This document shows positions 17,792 through 27,242 of a stretch of DNA of 50,492 nucleotides, piece by piece (the stretch's first letter is position 1; every line of letters begins with the position of its first letter). Under the pieces are notes generated by a model. That model was given only the letters and a program-made list of their open reading frames with translations. It did not search any database and was not told where the DNA came from. Source of the stretch: an uncultured Helicobacteraceae bacterium (GTDB lineage: Bacteria > Campylobacterota > Campylobacteria > Campylobacterales > Sulfurimonadaceae). A program made the position numbers and the translations under genes. Location: assembly GCA_947311765.1 (NCBI GenBank), contig CAMZLS010000045.1, positions 1 through 50,492 of the forward strand, read 5' to 3'.

Positions 17792-17951
17792 AATTTAGTG
17801 AGCGTTCATAAAAGCTTTTTCGCTCTTTGTGTTCACCTTTTTTCCCTATATTAAAGCTCTCCACGGGACGGTGATAACCCATTACTCGGGTATAGATGAT
17901 GCACTTGCTTCGTCTGTTTTGTAACTTTTTTAGTATTGCTTCATGAGACAT
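17784..17951 (-). CDS. Separate glycyl-radical domain of class III ribonucleotide reductase, 55 aa
   Basis: ATG at 17951, 55 codons. The core IIYTRVMGYHRPVESFNIGK with KGEHKERKSF after it matches the C-terminal glycyl-radical loop that NrdD proteins usually carry on the same chain; the glycine of RVMGY is the expected radical site. GGAAG lies 6 A's upstream of the ATG. The start overlaps the end of nrdD by 11 bases in another frame, and the stop overlaps the nrdG start by 8. Either the enzyme is truly split, or a one-base change in a run of seven A's has divided one gene: deleting one A would join the two frames. Confidence 0.8.
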   Translation of the reverse strand: MSHEAILKKLQNRRSKCIIYTRVMGYHRPVESFNIGKKGEHKERKSFYERSLNCA

Positions 17952-20052
17952 TTTTTTCTTCCTTTAAATGATTTTGTATTAATTCTTCATCACATTTTGG
18001 GCAGTATTCGTGTTCACCGCTTAGGTAGCCATGTTTTTCACATACACTAAAAAGAGGAGTGATGGTTATATATGGAAGTCTAAAATTTGTAATAACATTT
18101 TTTACAAATTTTCGACACGCTTCAGTTGAACTTAGGCGTTCTCGCATGTATAGGTGCAAAACTGTTCCTCCTGTGTATTTACATTGTAGCTCATCTTGAA
18201 GCTCTAGAGCCTCAAAAGGATCATCGGTAAAGCTAACAGGGATTTGTGAGGAGTTGGTGTAGTAGATATTTTCTCCAAAGCCTGCTTGTAAAATTGAAGG
18301 GTAGCGTTTTTTATCTTCTTTTGCAAAACGATAGGTTGTTCCTTCTGCTGGTGTGGCTTCTAGGTTGTAGAGGTTGCCAGTCTCTTTTTGAAATTGCACC
18401 ATGCGCAGACGAATAAATTCTAATATTTGCAATGAGAATTCTCTTCCTTTTTGGGTGCTTATATCATACTCATCAGCATTGAAGTTACGAATCATTTCGT
18501 TAAGCCCATTGACGCCTATGGTGGAAAAATGGTTATTAAAACCTCGAAGATAACGTTTTGTGTATGGAAACAGACCTCTGTCATACATCTCTTGAATAAA
18601 GATACGCTTCTTCTCAAGAGTAGATTTTGCTAATTCTAATAAATGCTCTAAGGCCTTATAGAGATTTTTCTCATTTCCGCTATGAAGGTATCCTAAGCGT
18701 GCCATGTTGATAGTAACAACACCGATACTTCCTGTCATCTCTGCACTTCCAAAAAGACCACCGCCTCGCTTTAAGAGTTCGCGTAAATCAAGTTGCAGAC
18801 GACAACACATACTGCGAACATGCCCAGGTTTGTAGGCTTCAGGATTTTCGATTAGTTTTCCAGTCTCATCATGCATATATTGTGAACCGATAAAATTTTG
18901 AAAATACGAAGAACCAATTTTTGCGCTATTTTCAAAGAGCAAATCGGTGTTTTCTCCGTACCAGTCAAAATCTTCTGTAATATTTACAGTAGGAATAGGA
19001 AAGGTAAAAGGTTGCCCTGTTTTATCACCTTCTGTCATCACTTCATAATAAGCTCGGTTAACAAGGTTCATCTCATGTTGGAAATCTTTATAGCACATGC
19101 TCTGTAAATTTTCAACGCCGCGTTTATTGGCAAGAGAAGAGAGGGTTGCATTATCAATCCCTTTGAAAAGATGCTCTTGGAGGCGGGTAGGGATTTGATC
19201 TTTTAAATCACTTGGCACTGTCCAATCGATAGTTATGTTTGTAAAAGGACTTTGCCCCCAACGCGCAGGAACATTAAGGTTGTAGATAAAACTACGCACT
19301 GCTTTTTTTATCTCTTTGAAAGAGAGTTGATCCTTAAAAACATAAGGAGCAAGGTAGGTATCAAAAGAGCTAAATGCCTGTGCTCCAGCCCATTCACTCT
19401 GTAAAATACCTAGAAAATTTGCCATCTGTCCTAAGGCTTCACGGAAGTGATTAGGTGCGCTAGACTCAACACGCCCACGAACTCCATTAAAACCCTCGTC
19501 TAGTAAAACCCTAAGACTCCATCCTGCGCAGTATCCTGTTAAGCAGTCTAAATCATGGATATGATAATCTCCATTGCGGTGAGCATATCCTTCCTCTTTA
19601 GAGTATATTTTATCTAGCCAGTAGTTAGCGATTATCTTTCCTGCGCTGTTATTGACAAGTCCTGCATTAGAGTAGCCAGTGTTCGAGTTGGCTTTGATAC
19701 GCCAGTCCTCTCCGTTTATGTACTCTTCTATTGTTTGTGCAGCATTGATATAGGTTGTGTCATCATTGAGCCCTAAAAGATGTTCTCTTTGCATTTTGTG
19801 CATATGACGATAGAGCATAAAAGATTTCATAACATCAAAATAGCGTGCTTTATAGAGTTCTTTTTCGATAATATCTTGAATATCCTCTACAGCAACAACG
19901 CGTCGGAAAGAGATTTTTTCAATAACGCTATCACAGACACTGCTGTCAAAAATGACACCTTCGCTTGCAAAAGCTTTCTTGATAGCGTCTCTGATTTTAA
20001 AACCGTGAAAACCTTCAGATTTACCATTGCGTTTTAATATTTCAGTAACCAT
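17941..20052 (-). CDS. nrdD: Class III (anaerobic) ribonucleotide reductase, catalytic subunit without its glycyl loop
   Basis: 703 residues. An ATP-cone allosteric domain occupies about 1-95 (EILKRNGKSEGFHGFKIRDA). The catalytic barrel follows, with FTNITIDWTVPSD and RSMCCRLQLDLRELLKRGGG, and then a zinc-site region near the end (SVCEKHGYLSGEHEYCPKCD). The usual C-terminal RVxGY glycyl segment is absent from this frame and is encoded by the next ORF. The protein makes deoxynucleotides without oxygen. Ribosome binding site GGAG is before the ATG; a TATACT lies at 20073-20078. Confidence 0.94.
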   Translation of the reverse strand: MVTEILKRNGKSEGFHGFKIRDAIKKAFASEGVIFDSSVCDSVIEKISFRRVVAVEDIQDIIEKELYKARYFDVMKSFMLYRHMHKMQREHLLGLNDDTTYINAAQTIEEYINGEDWRIKANSNTGYSNAGLVNNSAGKIIANYWLDKIYSKEEGYAHRNGDYHIHDLDCLTGYCAGWSLRVLLDEGFNGVRGRVESSAPNHFREALGQMANFLGILQSEWAGAQAFSSFDTYLAPYVFKDQLSFKEIKKAVRSFIYNLNVPARWGQSPFTNITIDWTVPSDLKDQIPTRLQEHLFKGIDNATLSSLANKRGVENLQSMCYKDFQHEMNLVNRAYYEVMTEGDKTGQPFTFPIPTVNITEDFDWYGENTDLLFENSAKIGSSYFQNFIGSQYMHDETGKLIENPEAYKPGHVRSMCCRLQLDLRELLKRGGGLFGSAEMTGSIGVVTINMARLGYLHSGNEKNLYKALEHLLELAKSTLEKKRIFIQEMYDRGLFPYTKRYLRGFNNHFSTIGVNGLNEMIRNFNADEYDISTQKGREFSLQILEFIRLRMVQFQKETGNLYNLEATPAEGTTYRFAKEDKKRYPSILQAGFGENIYYTNSSQIPVSFTDDPFEALELQDELQCKYTGGTVLHLYMRERLSSTEACRKFVKNVITNFRLPYITITPLFSVCEKHGYLSGEHEYCPKCDEELIQNHLKEEKNVS

Positions 20053-20072
20053 AAAACTCCTTCGTTAAAAGA

Positions 20073-20078
20073 AGTATA
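20073..20078 (-). promoter_or_regulatory. -10 box upstream of nrdD
   Basis: TATACT on the minus strand, 20 bases before the nrdD start codon, between the GAPDH-like stop and nrdD. No clear -35 is seen. Confidence 0.4.
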
Positions 20079-20096
20079 ATAAAAGAGATTGTCACA

Positions 20097-21119
20097 TTAT
20101 GTCAAAGAGATATGTTTATTGACGATATCGACAACTTTTGAGGCATAGCCCCATTCGTTGTCGTACCAGATGCTAAGTTTTATCATCTTATCCATTTTTA
20201 CATCTGTAAATCTATGGTCGATGATGGTAGTAAAGGCTTGCGCTTTAAAGTCGCTTGAGACTAAGGCTTGTCTGTTGTTGAGTAAGATTTTTTCTGTCTG
20301 ATTTTTTTCATAATCATATAAAAGTTGCTCTAATGCCTCTTTGGTGCATGTTTTTTTTACAAGTAAAATCACTTCTATAACCCCTACCGTCTCTGTTGGC
20401 ACACGAAAAGAGCTTGAGCCGATAATCGTAGAATTTATATGAGGTAAAATGTATGAGCATGCTTCTATGGTTGTGGTTTGACTTGGGATAATATTTTGCG
20501 TGGCAGAGCGTCCAAATTCAAAGTTACATGTAACATCTCTATCTTTTGAGCCAATACAGCCACCATCAAGCAGTTTTTGATGGTTAAGCCAAGGATGAAT
20601 AGTTGTAATTTCTCCACACTCAATAATAAATTTTTTATCTATTACATGTAAGGCAGGGAGCAAAGCAGTAGCGTTGCAAGAACTCGTAGAGATGATACGG
20701 TGCTGTGAGCTTTGAAGCTGGTTTTCATTGACACCTAGGATGATGTTTATGTCTGCATCAGCATTAGGGTGGGTTAAAAAGAGCGCCTTTACATGTAAAG
20801 TTTTAAGTTTTTGCGTATCATACTTCACGCCACTCGCATCAATGATGATATCAATATTGTGCTTTTTATAATCAATATCAAAAAGTGATTCCTCGTTCAA
20901 TATTTTTATCCTAGAAGTGGAATTTTTTATACTCTCATCCTCTACCATAAAAGGCTCACTTAGCCTCCCATATGTGGAGTCATAGTTTATTGTATAAGCA
21001 ATATTTTCAAGATTAGAATTGAGCTCATTAATAGCAACAATAGTAAAATTGCTATTTTCTAAAGAGATGCGAAGTATATTTTTTCCAACTCTTCCAAGAC
21101 CATTTAGTAAAACTCTCAT
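20097..21119 (-). CDS. Divergent glyceraldehyde-3-phosphate dehydrogenase-like protein
   Basis: 340 residues with the GAPDH layout: NAD-binding NGLGRVGKNILR at 6-17, catalytic Cys148, His175 and the C-terminal YDNEWGYASKVVD at 319-331. The active-site string is SSCNAT where the family has SCTTN, and the following histidine segment reads HPWLNHQ instead of HAYTADQ. It may be a second GAPDH or an erythrose-4-phosphate or other aldehyde dehydrogenase. Three TTACATGTAA copies lie inside it, the densest gene in the window. It may follow its own AT-rich promoter at 21120-21250. Confidence 0.8.
   Translation of the reverse strand: MRVLLNGLGRVGKNILRISLENSNFTIVAINELNSNLENIAYTINYDSTYGRLSEPFMVEDESIKNSTSRIKILNEESLFDIDYKKHNIDIIIDASGVKYDTQKLKTLHVKALFLTHPNADADINIILGVNENQLQSSQHRIISTSSCNATALLPALHVIDKKFIIECGEITTIHPWLNHQKLLDGGCIGSKDRDVTCNFEFGRSATQNIIPSQTTTIEACSYILPHINSTIIGSSSFRVPTETVGVIEVILLVKKTCTKEALEQLLYDYEKNQTEKILLNNRQALVSSDFKAQAFTTIIDHRFTDVKMDKMIKLSIWYDNEWGYASKVVDIVNKHISLT
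20524..20533. repeat. TTACATGTAA copy 9
   Basis: In the GAPDH-like gene, read as V-T-C-N at residues 197-200. Confidence 0.95.
20642..20651. repeat. TTACATGTAA copy 10
   Basis: In the GAPDH-like gene, read as L-H-V at residues 157-159, ten residues after the catalytic cysteine. Confidence 0.95.
20789..20798. repeat. TTACATGTAA copy 11
   Basis: In the GAPDH-like gene, read as L-H-V at residues 108-110. Confidence 0.95.
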
Positions 21120-21251
21120 ATATTTCCTTGTAGTGCATTTATAACTAAATTTATATAAAACTTAAAAATATTTCTTAAAATAAAACTTTTTTGCAATATA
21201 TTTTTAAATAAGATAAAATTTCTCTGATTTAAAATCGTAATATTATCAGTC

Positions 21252-21277
21252 CTAGTAAAGACTAGCAAAGGTATAAT
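21252..21277 (+). promoter_or_regulatory. trxA promoter with a CTAGT palindrome
   Basis: TATAAT at 21272-21277 lies 30 bases before trxA. Just upstream CTAGT (21252-21256) and ACTAG (21261-21265) form an inverted repeat around AAAG, a plausible operator. The 188-base gap 21120-21307 is otherwise AT-rich and divergent. Confidence 0.5.
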
Positions 21278-21307
21278 TACGCTACTAAAACTTATAAAGG
21301 AAAAAAC

Positions 21308-21628
21308 ATGGCAAAATACGTAGAATTAACAGATGACAATTTTGAGGCTTCAATAGCTGAGGGTGTATCTTTGGTGGACTTTTGGGCTCCATGGTGTGGA
21401 CCGTGTCGTATGATCGCTCCAATTATTGAAGAGTTGGCAGAGGACTTTGAAGGCAAGGCAACTATCGCAAAGGTAAATACTGATGAAGAGCAAGATATAG
21501 CTACTAAATACGGAATTCGTTCAATTCCTACACTTCTTATCTTTAAAGATGGTGAAATGGTTGACCAAATGGTTGGTGCTGCTTCTAAACAAGCGTACGC
21601 TGACAAAATTAACTCATTTCTTGCATAG
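21308..21628 (+). CDS. trxA: Thioredoxin
   Basis: 106 residues with the active site WCGPC (C30, C33) and the cis-proline loop IRSIPTLLIFKDG. It reduces protein disulfides using electrons from TrxB, encoded two genes downstream. Ribosome binding site AAAGGA before the ATG. Confidence 0.97.
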   Translation: MAKYVELTDDNFEASIAEGVSLVDFWAPWCGPCRMIAPIIEELAEDFEGKATIAKVNTDEEQDIATKYGIRSIPTLLIFKDGEMVDQMVGAASKQAYADKINSFLA

Positions 21629-21642
21629 GTTGAGTTAAAAAG

Positions 21643-22122
21643 ATGGCAAGACGAGGCAAAAGTCTCTTCTCGCTATCAACACTACTTGCTTCTTTTTTTG
21701 GCGCTGCAATGATAGCCGCCGCTTTTGCATACTTTAATTACAAATTCTCAGAGTTCAAATTTATTGACTTTAAAGAGTGGGTTTTTTATCAAAAAACAGA
21801 TATTTTTACTCCTAAGGCAGAAAAATATATTGTTATATTTTATAGCTCAAATAAGCCAGGCGCAACAAAAACCATACAAGAAGCAAAAAGTAAATACCCT
21901 ATTGTAGCCGTTGATTACTACCAAGAGAGCGTAGTTTCAACGAAAAAAATAATTTTTGTAAAAAGTGGAACAAATACCTTATTAAAGTTTATTCAACGTT
22001 TTAATATCTATAATGTTCCCACTGTTTTTATTATCAAAAAAGTCAAAGAGAGTCTTTATAAACAAGATAGTATGATACGAAAATTAGATACGAATAAAAA
22101 ACTGAATTTAGAGGATTTATAG
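21643..22122 (+). CDS. Membrane-anchored thioredoxin-like protein
   Basis: 159 residues. One N-terminal membrane helix (about 11-30) is followed by a soluble domain containing YIVIFYSSNKPGATKTIQE and, near residue 125, FNIYNVPTVFIIKK, which resembles the cis-proline loop of thioredoxin folds. There is no CxxC motif, so a redox role of its own is not supported. It lies between trxA and trxB, directly abutting trxB, which suggests a link to that system. Confidence 0.7.
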   Translation: MARRGKSLFSLSTLLASFFGAAMIAAAFAYFNYKFSEFKFIDFKEWVFYQKTDIFTPKAEKYIVIFYSSNKPGATKTIQEAKSKYPIVAVDYYQESVVSTKKIIFVKSGTNTLLKFIQRFNIYNVPTVFIIKKVKESLYKQDSMIRKLDTNKKLNLEDL

Positions 22123-23070
22123 ATGATACTTGATTGTGCAGTTATAGGCGGAGGACCTGCTGGTCTTACTGCTGGATTATATACCACTCGTGGCGGTTTA
22201 GAAAATGTTGTCATGTTTGAAAAAGGCATGCCAGGCGGTCAAATTATGAATAGCTCGGAGATAGAAAACTATCCTGGGGTCACAGGTGAAATTACAGGTA
22301 TGGATTTGATGACGCCATGGCCTGAGCAGTGTCAAAAGTTCGGTCTGATTCATGAGATGATAGAAGTGACTCGTGTCAGTAAAAATGATGCAGGAAATTT
22401 CACTATCTATAAGGGTGACGGCACAAGCGTTGAAGCGCACTCTGTTATCGTTGGAACAGGCTCAACACCTCGCCGTGTTGGCTTCAAAGGTGAAAATGAG
22501 CTTTTTGGAAAAGGGGTCAGTACATGTGCAACTTGTGATGGTTTTTTCTATAAAGGCAAAGAGGTTGCTGTTATTGGTGGTGGTGATACTGCTCTTGAAG
22601 AGGCTCTGTATCTTGCAAAAATCTGTGCGAAGGTTTATTTGGTTCACCGCCGTGATGAGTTTCGTTCTGCACCAAATACAATAGAACGCATCAAAAAAAC
22701 TGAAAATATCGAACTTGTTTTAAATGCTTCTCCTGAGGAAGTATATGGTGACGCTATGGGAGTTACGGGTTTGCGTGTTGTGTTTAAAGATGGCACAAGT
22801 CGTGATATTGAAGTGCCAGGTGTATTTACTTTTGTAGGTAATGATGTTAATAATGAAGTTTTAAAACAAGAAGATGGATCTTTTATTTGCGATATGAATG
22901 AGCATGGTGAAGTTTTAGTAGATATCTCTATGCGAACAAGTACTTCAGGTCTGTTTGCGGTAGGGGATATGCGTGTTGATGCACCAAAACAAGTTGTCTC
23001 AGCAGCAGGAGATGGCGCAGTAGCAGCCTTGCAGGCAATCGCCTATGTAGATGAAAAAGTGAGTGAGTAA
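22123..23070 (+). CDS. trxB: Thioredoxin reductase
   Basis: 315 residues: FAD-binding GGGPAG at 9-14, redox pair C135-A-T-C138 ([14 protein letters not shown]), NADPH-binding GGGDTA at about 152-157, and the C-terminal FAD motif FAVGDMR. It transfers electrons from NADPH to thioredoxin. Confidence 0.97.
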   Translation: MILDCAVIGGGPAGLTAGLYTTRGGLENVVMFEKGMPGGQIMNSSEIENYPGVTGEITGMDLMTPWPEQCQKFGLIHEMIEVTRVSKNDAGNFTIYKGDGTSVEAHSVIVGTGSTPRRVGFKGENELFGKGVSTCATCDGFFYKGKEVAVIGGGDTALEEALYLAKICAKVYLVHRRDEFRSAPNTIERIKKTENIELVLNASPEEVYGDAMGVTGLRVVFKDGTSRDIEVPGVFTFVGNDVNNEVLKQEDGSFICDMNEHGEVLVDISMRTSTSGLFAVGDMRVDAPKQVVSAAGDGAVAALQAIAYVDEKVSE

Positions 23071-23073
23071 ATT

Positions 23074-23844
23074 ATGATTAAAGTCGGTTTATTTGGAGCA
23101 ACTGGGCGCGTAGGTCAGTTGATAATTGAGGATCTGTTACAAGAAAAAGAGTTGTCGCTCTCGGCAGTACATGTATATGGAGAATTAACCTTTTCTCTGG
23201 CTCCTGAAGTCTTGGCGACAGAAGATATAGCAACACTTTTAAATGCAAGTGATATTGTGATTGATTTTTCCACACCTGAGGCAACACAATCACTTTTAGA
23301 AGCTGCTTTAAAACATCCAACGCCACTTGTTATTGGTACAACAGGTTTAAATACCCATCAGACAAATCTTTTACAACAAGCTAGCGAAGCCATGCCTATT
23401 TTGTATGCAACAAATATGTCTTTAGGCGTTGCACTCTTAAGTAAACTTGTAAATATTGCAGCGCAGCGACTCAAAGACTTTGATATTGAGATAGTTGAGC
23501 AGCATCATCGCCATAAAATTGATGCACCAAGTGGAACTGCCTTGACGCTTGCTGAATCTGCCGCAAAAGGTCGTGGTTTAGATTTGGATAAGGTGCGCGT
23601 AAGTGGTCGTAACGGAAATATTGGAAAACGCACCCAAGAAGAGATAGCAGTTATGGCGCTTCGTGGTGGCGATATTGTAGGACGCCATACCGTTGGTTTT
23701 TATAATGATGGTGAATTTATTGAGCTTAATCATACCGCAACAAGTCGTAATACTTTTTCAAAAGGTGCAATACGCGCAGGAGAGTGGTTAAGCAAGCAAG
23801 AAGCGGGTCTCTACTCTATTGCAGACTCATTAGAACTTGAATAG
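23074..23844 (+). CDS. dapB: 4-hydroxy-tetrahydrodipicolinate reductase
   Basis: 256 residues. NAD(P)-binding GATGRVG at 8-14, and the substrate-binding signature [16 protein letters not shown] near 142-157 with the catalytic histidine and lysine. It acts in lysine and diaminopimelate synthesis. Three bases after trxB. Confidence 0.96.
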   Translation: MIKVGLFGATGRVGQLIIEDLLQEKELSLSAVHVYGELTFSLAPEVLATEDIATLLNASDIVIDFSTPEATQSLLEAALKHPTPLVIGTTGLNTHQTNLLQQASEAMPILYATNMSLGVALLSKLVNIAAQRLKDFDIEIVEQHHRHKIDAPSGTALTLAESAAKGRGLDLDKVRVSGRNGNIGKRTQEEIAVMALRGGDIVGRHTVGFYNDGEFIELNHTATSRNTFSKGAIRAGEWLSKQEAGLYSIADSLELE

Positions 23845-23853
23845 GAAGTGTAT

Positions 23854-25215
23854 ATGCAAAGAGAGCTAAACGAAGAGTGCGCAGTTGTTGGAATATTTGG
23901 TCACGAAGAGGCATCAAAGTTAGCTTTCTTTTCGCTTCATTCACTCCAGCATCGTGGTCAAGAAGCGGCAGGAATTAGTTCAAGTGATGGCGTGAAACTC
24001 CGTACCATTAAAGACCGTGGTTTAGTGACTCGTGTTTTTAATGAGCAAAAACTTGAGACCTTGACGGGAACAAGTGCTATTGGGCATACCCGTTACTCAA
24101 CTGCAGGGGATGACTCTATCCTTGATGCCCAGCCTGTTTTTGCGCGTTATGACCTAGGTGAAATGGCAATTGTTCACAATGGAAATCTTACTAATGCTCA
24201 GGAAGTTCGTAAAGATCTTATCAGTAAAGGAGCTATTTTTCAGACCTTTATGGATACGGAAAACCTTATTCACCTTATCGCTAAAAGTGATGAGACAAAA
24301 CTTCTTGCTCGTATTATAGATGGGATTAAAAAGATTGAGGGCGCTTACTCTTTAGTCTTTTTAAGTAGAACGAAAATGTTTGCTATGCGTGATCCGCATG
24401 GATTTAGACCACTAAGCTTAGGCCGTGTTGGTGATGGTTATGTTGTGGCTTCTGAGACCTGTGCTTTTGATCTGATAGGTGCAAAGTTTATTCGTGATAT
24501 AGAGCCAGGGGAACTTCTGATTTTTGAAAAAGATAAGGCACCTCGTTCTATTCAACTTTTCGAGCCGACTCCGAAGCACTGTATCTTTGAATATGTCTAT
24601 TTTGCGCGTCCTGATTCCAATGTTTTTGGAAAAAATGTTTATCAAATGCGTAAAAATATGGGCAAAGAGTTAGCCAAAGAGCAACCCGTAGAAGCAGATA
24701 TGATTATCCCTGTCCCTGATGGAGGTGTACCTGCCGCACTTGGGTATGCTCAAGAGAGTGGTATCCCTTTTGAGATGGGAATTATGAGAAATCACTACAT
24801 TGGACGGACTTTTATTGAGCCCACTCAAGAGATGCGAGAGATGAAAGTGAAGATGAAACTCTCTCCTATTGAGGAGCTTATCAAAGGCAAGCGTGTTATT
24901 GTTATTGATGACTCTATCGTGCGTGGGACTACAAGTCGTCGTATTATCCGTATGCTCAAAGAAGCAGGGGCGAAGGAGGTGCATATGCGTATCTCTTCAC
25001 CACCAACGACTGATCCATGCTATTATGGTGTAGATACTCCTGATAAGAGTAAACTTATTGCGGCAAATATGTCCGCAGATGAGATTGCACACTATATTGA
25101 AGCCGATTCTCTTGCTTATTTGAGCAATGATGGTCTTTTACGAAGTGTAGAGGGTGAAGAAGCTAGCTATTGTACTGCCTGTTTTACAGGCGAGTATGTT
25201 ATTAACCCAGAGTAG
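23854..25215 (+). CDS. purF: Amidophosphoribosyltransferase
   Basis: 453 residues. The ATG at 23854 is chosen over a GTG at 23848 because AGGAAG ends five bases before it. The propeptide MQRELNEE would be removed to expose the nucleophile C9 (CAVVGIFGHEEA). The PRPP-binding motif VIVIDDSIVRGTTS is near residue 350. It performs the first step of purine synthesis. It follows dapB by nine bases. Confidence 0.97.
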   Translation: MQRELNEECAVVGIFGHEEASKLAFFSLHSLQHRGQEAAGISSSDGVKLRTIKDRGLVTRVFNEQKLETLTGTSAIGHTRYSTAGDDSILDAQPVFARYDLGEMAIVHNGNLTNAQEVRKDLISKGAIFQTFMDTENLIHLIAKSDETKLLARIIDGIKKIEGAYSLVFLSRTKMFAMRDPHGFRPLSLGRVGDGYVVASETCAFDLIGAKFIRDIEPGELLIFEKDKAPRSIQLFEPTPKHCIFEYVYFARPDSNVFGKNVYQMRKNMGKELAKEQPVEADMIIPVPDGGVPAALGYAQESGIPFEMGIMRNHYIGRTFIEPTQEMREMKVKMKLSPIEELIKGKRVIVIDDSIVRGTTSRRIIRMLKEAGAKEVHMRISSPPTTDPCYYGVDTPDKSKLIAANMSADEIAHYIEADSLAYLSNDGLLRSVEGEEASYCTACFTGEYVINPE

Positions 25216-25220
25216 GTGAT

Positions 25221-26180
25221 TTGAAACAAGTTTATACATTTGGTACTTATTTAAAAGAGAAGTTCGGAACTAGAGTTTACAAAGCTCCCGTCTCTATTTT
25301 AGGATTTACCTGTCCTAATATCGATGGTAATGTTGCAAAAGGGGGTTGCACTTTTTGCGAAAATGACTCTTTTAGTCCTAGCTTAGATAGCGTGAAGCCT
25401 CTTAAAGGTTTTTTTCTAAATATGGACTCAAAAGAGAACCCTCACTTAGAAAAACAGTTACTCCAGCTTGAAAAACAGTTTGAGCTTATCAGTGAAAAGC
25501 AGAAGCGCGAATACGGAGCAGAAAAATTTCTCGTCTATTTTCAATCTTTTACAAATACCTATGCCCCTTTTGAAACACTCAAAGCCCTTTATGATAAGGC
25601 ACTTAGTTTTGATAATGTTGTGGGTTTGAGCATAGGCACACGCTCTGATAGTGTTAGCGAAGAGGTTTTAGAGTACCTCCAAGAGCTTTCACGCAAGAAA
25701 GAGATATGGATAGAATTTGGCATCCAATCTGTCTATGATGAAACGCTAGAGCGTATCAACCGTGGTCATGACAGCGCTAATGTGAAAGAGTGGATATTGA
25801 AGTCTAAGGCGTACGGCTTAAATGTTTGTGGGCATCTTATCTTTGGGCTTCCAGGTGAAGATCGTGAGATGATGATGCAGACTGCGAGAGAGGCTTACTC
25901 TTGGGGCATCGACTCAGTGAAATACCATCCGCTCTATGTGGTAAAACGCACCGCGCTTGCTAATGAATTTGTGCGTGGCGAATTTACGCCAATTAGCGAA
26001 GAAGAGTATCTTGATGTTTTAGTAGAAGCCTTGCAGTTAAAACCAGCAGATATACATGTTCAAAGAGTTACGGCAGGGATTGATGATGACTCTTTGATAG
26101 CACCTTTGTGGTGCCGTAATCGCAATGAACAAGTCCGCAATATTAACAAAGCTCTCAAGAGAGTTGGTTTGAAATATTAG
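25221..26180 (+). CDS. Radical SAM protein, YhcC/TIGR01212 type
   Basis: 319 residues from a TTG start five bases after purF, with AGGTG upstream. The cluster cysteines are C31, C43 and C46 (CPN..., GGCTFC), spacing typical of the YhcC/TIGR01212 group rather than the classic CxxxCxxC. Other landmarks are FQSFTNTYAP and GHLIFGLPGE. Substrate not established from sequence. The 3' end overlaps the convergent gene by four bases. Confidence 0.88.
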   Translation: MKQVYTFGTYLKEKFGTRVYKAPVSILGFTCPNIDGNVAKGGCTFCENDSFSPSLDSVKPLKGFFLNMDSKENPHLEKQLLQLEKQFELISEKQKREYGAEKFLVYFQSFTNTYAPFETLKALYDKALSFDNVVGLSIGTRSDSVSEEVLEYLQELSRKKEIWIEFGIQSVYDETLERINRGHDSANVKEWILKSKAYGLNVCGHLIFGLPGEDREMMMQTAREAYSWGIDSVKYHPLYVVKRTALANEFVRGEFTPISEEEYLDVLVEALQLKPADIHVQRVTAGIDDDSLIAPLWCRNRNEQVRNINKALKRVGLKY

Positions 26181-26728
26181 TGTGCAAAAACTCTTGTATA
26201 ATCAGCCGTACTTGTGAAGTAGGGCGGATAAGGCATGCGAACGCTAAAGTATTTTGCTTTTCCAGGCTTTAAATTTTTTGCAACGACAAAGGTGCGGATA
26301 ATAGTTTGTGGTTTGTTTTTGCGTTTGGCTGTATCGCCTCCACCAATAAAGTCCATAAACCCACTCGGTTTATAGAAGTTTCCTCCTTTGACATTGCCTG
26401 TAGCATGCCCTTTATTGACAAGTTTTATCTCTAGTTCAACCTTGCCTATAGTGTATTTTCCTGCATTATAGGCATAGCCACTATAGACAATCTGCTCATT
26501 CATAAGAAGTCTTGTATTTTTTAGACCTCTAATCTTTGCTATTTTTGTATATTTGTCTAGTGCCATCATAAGAAATCCTGCAAGTAAAACCATAACTCCA
26601 AAAGATGAGAGTATCATGGATGTGCGAGTTTTTGGATTTTTTTCGCGAAGAGAGAGGATAACAGTCAAAAGAAAAAGGAGTACAATAACGGCTAAAACGA
26701 GGTAATGTACGATAGTTAAGTGTGTCAT
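26177..26728 (-). CDS. DUF2393-family membrane protein
   Basis: 183 residues. Two N-terminal membrane helices (about 8-28 and 38-58) are followed by a soluble domain with YSGYAYNAGKYTIGKVELEI and an FVVAKNLKPGKAKYFSV strand. It looks like a diverged duplicate of the upstream gene, with which it overlaps by four bases (ATGA). Function unknown. Confidence 0.75.
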   Translation of the reverse strand: MTHLTIVHYLVLAVIVLLFLLTVILSLREKNPKTRTSMILSSFGVMVLLAGFLMMALDKYTKIAKIRGLKNTRLLMNEQIVYSGYAYNAGKYTIGKVELEIKLVNKGHATGNVKGGNFYKPSGFMDFIGGGDTAKRKNKPQTIIRTFVVAKNLKPGKAKYFSVRMPYPPYFTSTADYTRVFAH

Positions 26729-27240
26729 CTACAGTCTGCTCCTGTACTTAAATTGTACTCTTTTGAGTAATGAAATGGCTCTAAAAAGAGTTTAAATTTT
26801 TTGCTTTGTTTAGGTTTTATCATTGTATCTAATTTTAAAGAAGCTTTCTTAAATGGTTTAAAGGGATATATTATATCTTTTATTCTGTTTCCTGAGACTT
26901 TATAGGCAGCTACTTTTATATTACATGTAAGAAAATCCATTTTAGAGTTGTTCTTTAAAGTACCCTCTATAAGTAAGGCATCCGTAAACTCTAGTTTTTG
27001 AGCCTTCGTTATATTTACCTCATTTTTATAGAGAAATTGGTGCATCTTTATATAGCCAAGTGTAGGGCCTAGTATCAAAATGAGAAAAGCTATCAGTACG
27101 CTTAAAACCGAAAGAGCTGTTTTATGACGAAGCAAGATAGCTAAAATTAAGAAGAGTATAAAGAGTACGCTAACCGCTCCAAAAAGAATATAGTCATAAA
27201 GAACAAGAGTATCAATAAAGGCAATGAGCTTCTGTTTCAT
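26725..27240 (-). CDS. DUF2393-family membrane protein
   Basis: 171 residues with two membrane helices (about 14-37 and 42-62) and a soluble domain containing LEFTDALLIEGTLKNNSKMD, an extracytoplasmic beta domain by its pattern. It is two bases from the stop of hisIE and shares layout with the next gene. TTACATGTAA encodes LTCN in DFLTCNIKVA. Function unknown. Confidence 0.75.
   Translation of the reverse strand: MKQKLIAFIDTLVLYDYILFGAVSVLFILFLILAILLRHKTALSVLSVLIAFLILILGPTLGYIKMHQFLYKNEVNITKAQKLEFTDALLIEGTLKNNSKMDFLTCNIKVAAYKVSGNRIKDIIYPFKPFKKASLKLDTMIKPKQSKKFKLFLEPFHYSKEYNLSTGADCR
26921..26930. repeat. TTACATGTAA copy 12
   Basis: In the first DUF2393 gene, read as L-T-C-N. Confidence 0.95.
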
Positions 27241-27242
27241 AA

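Noticed and set aside
21292-21606. 104-codon open frame opposite trxA
   Set aside because: Mirror of thioredoxin; runs over its promoter region and has no ribosome site.
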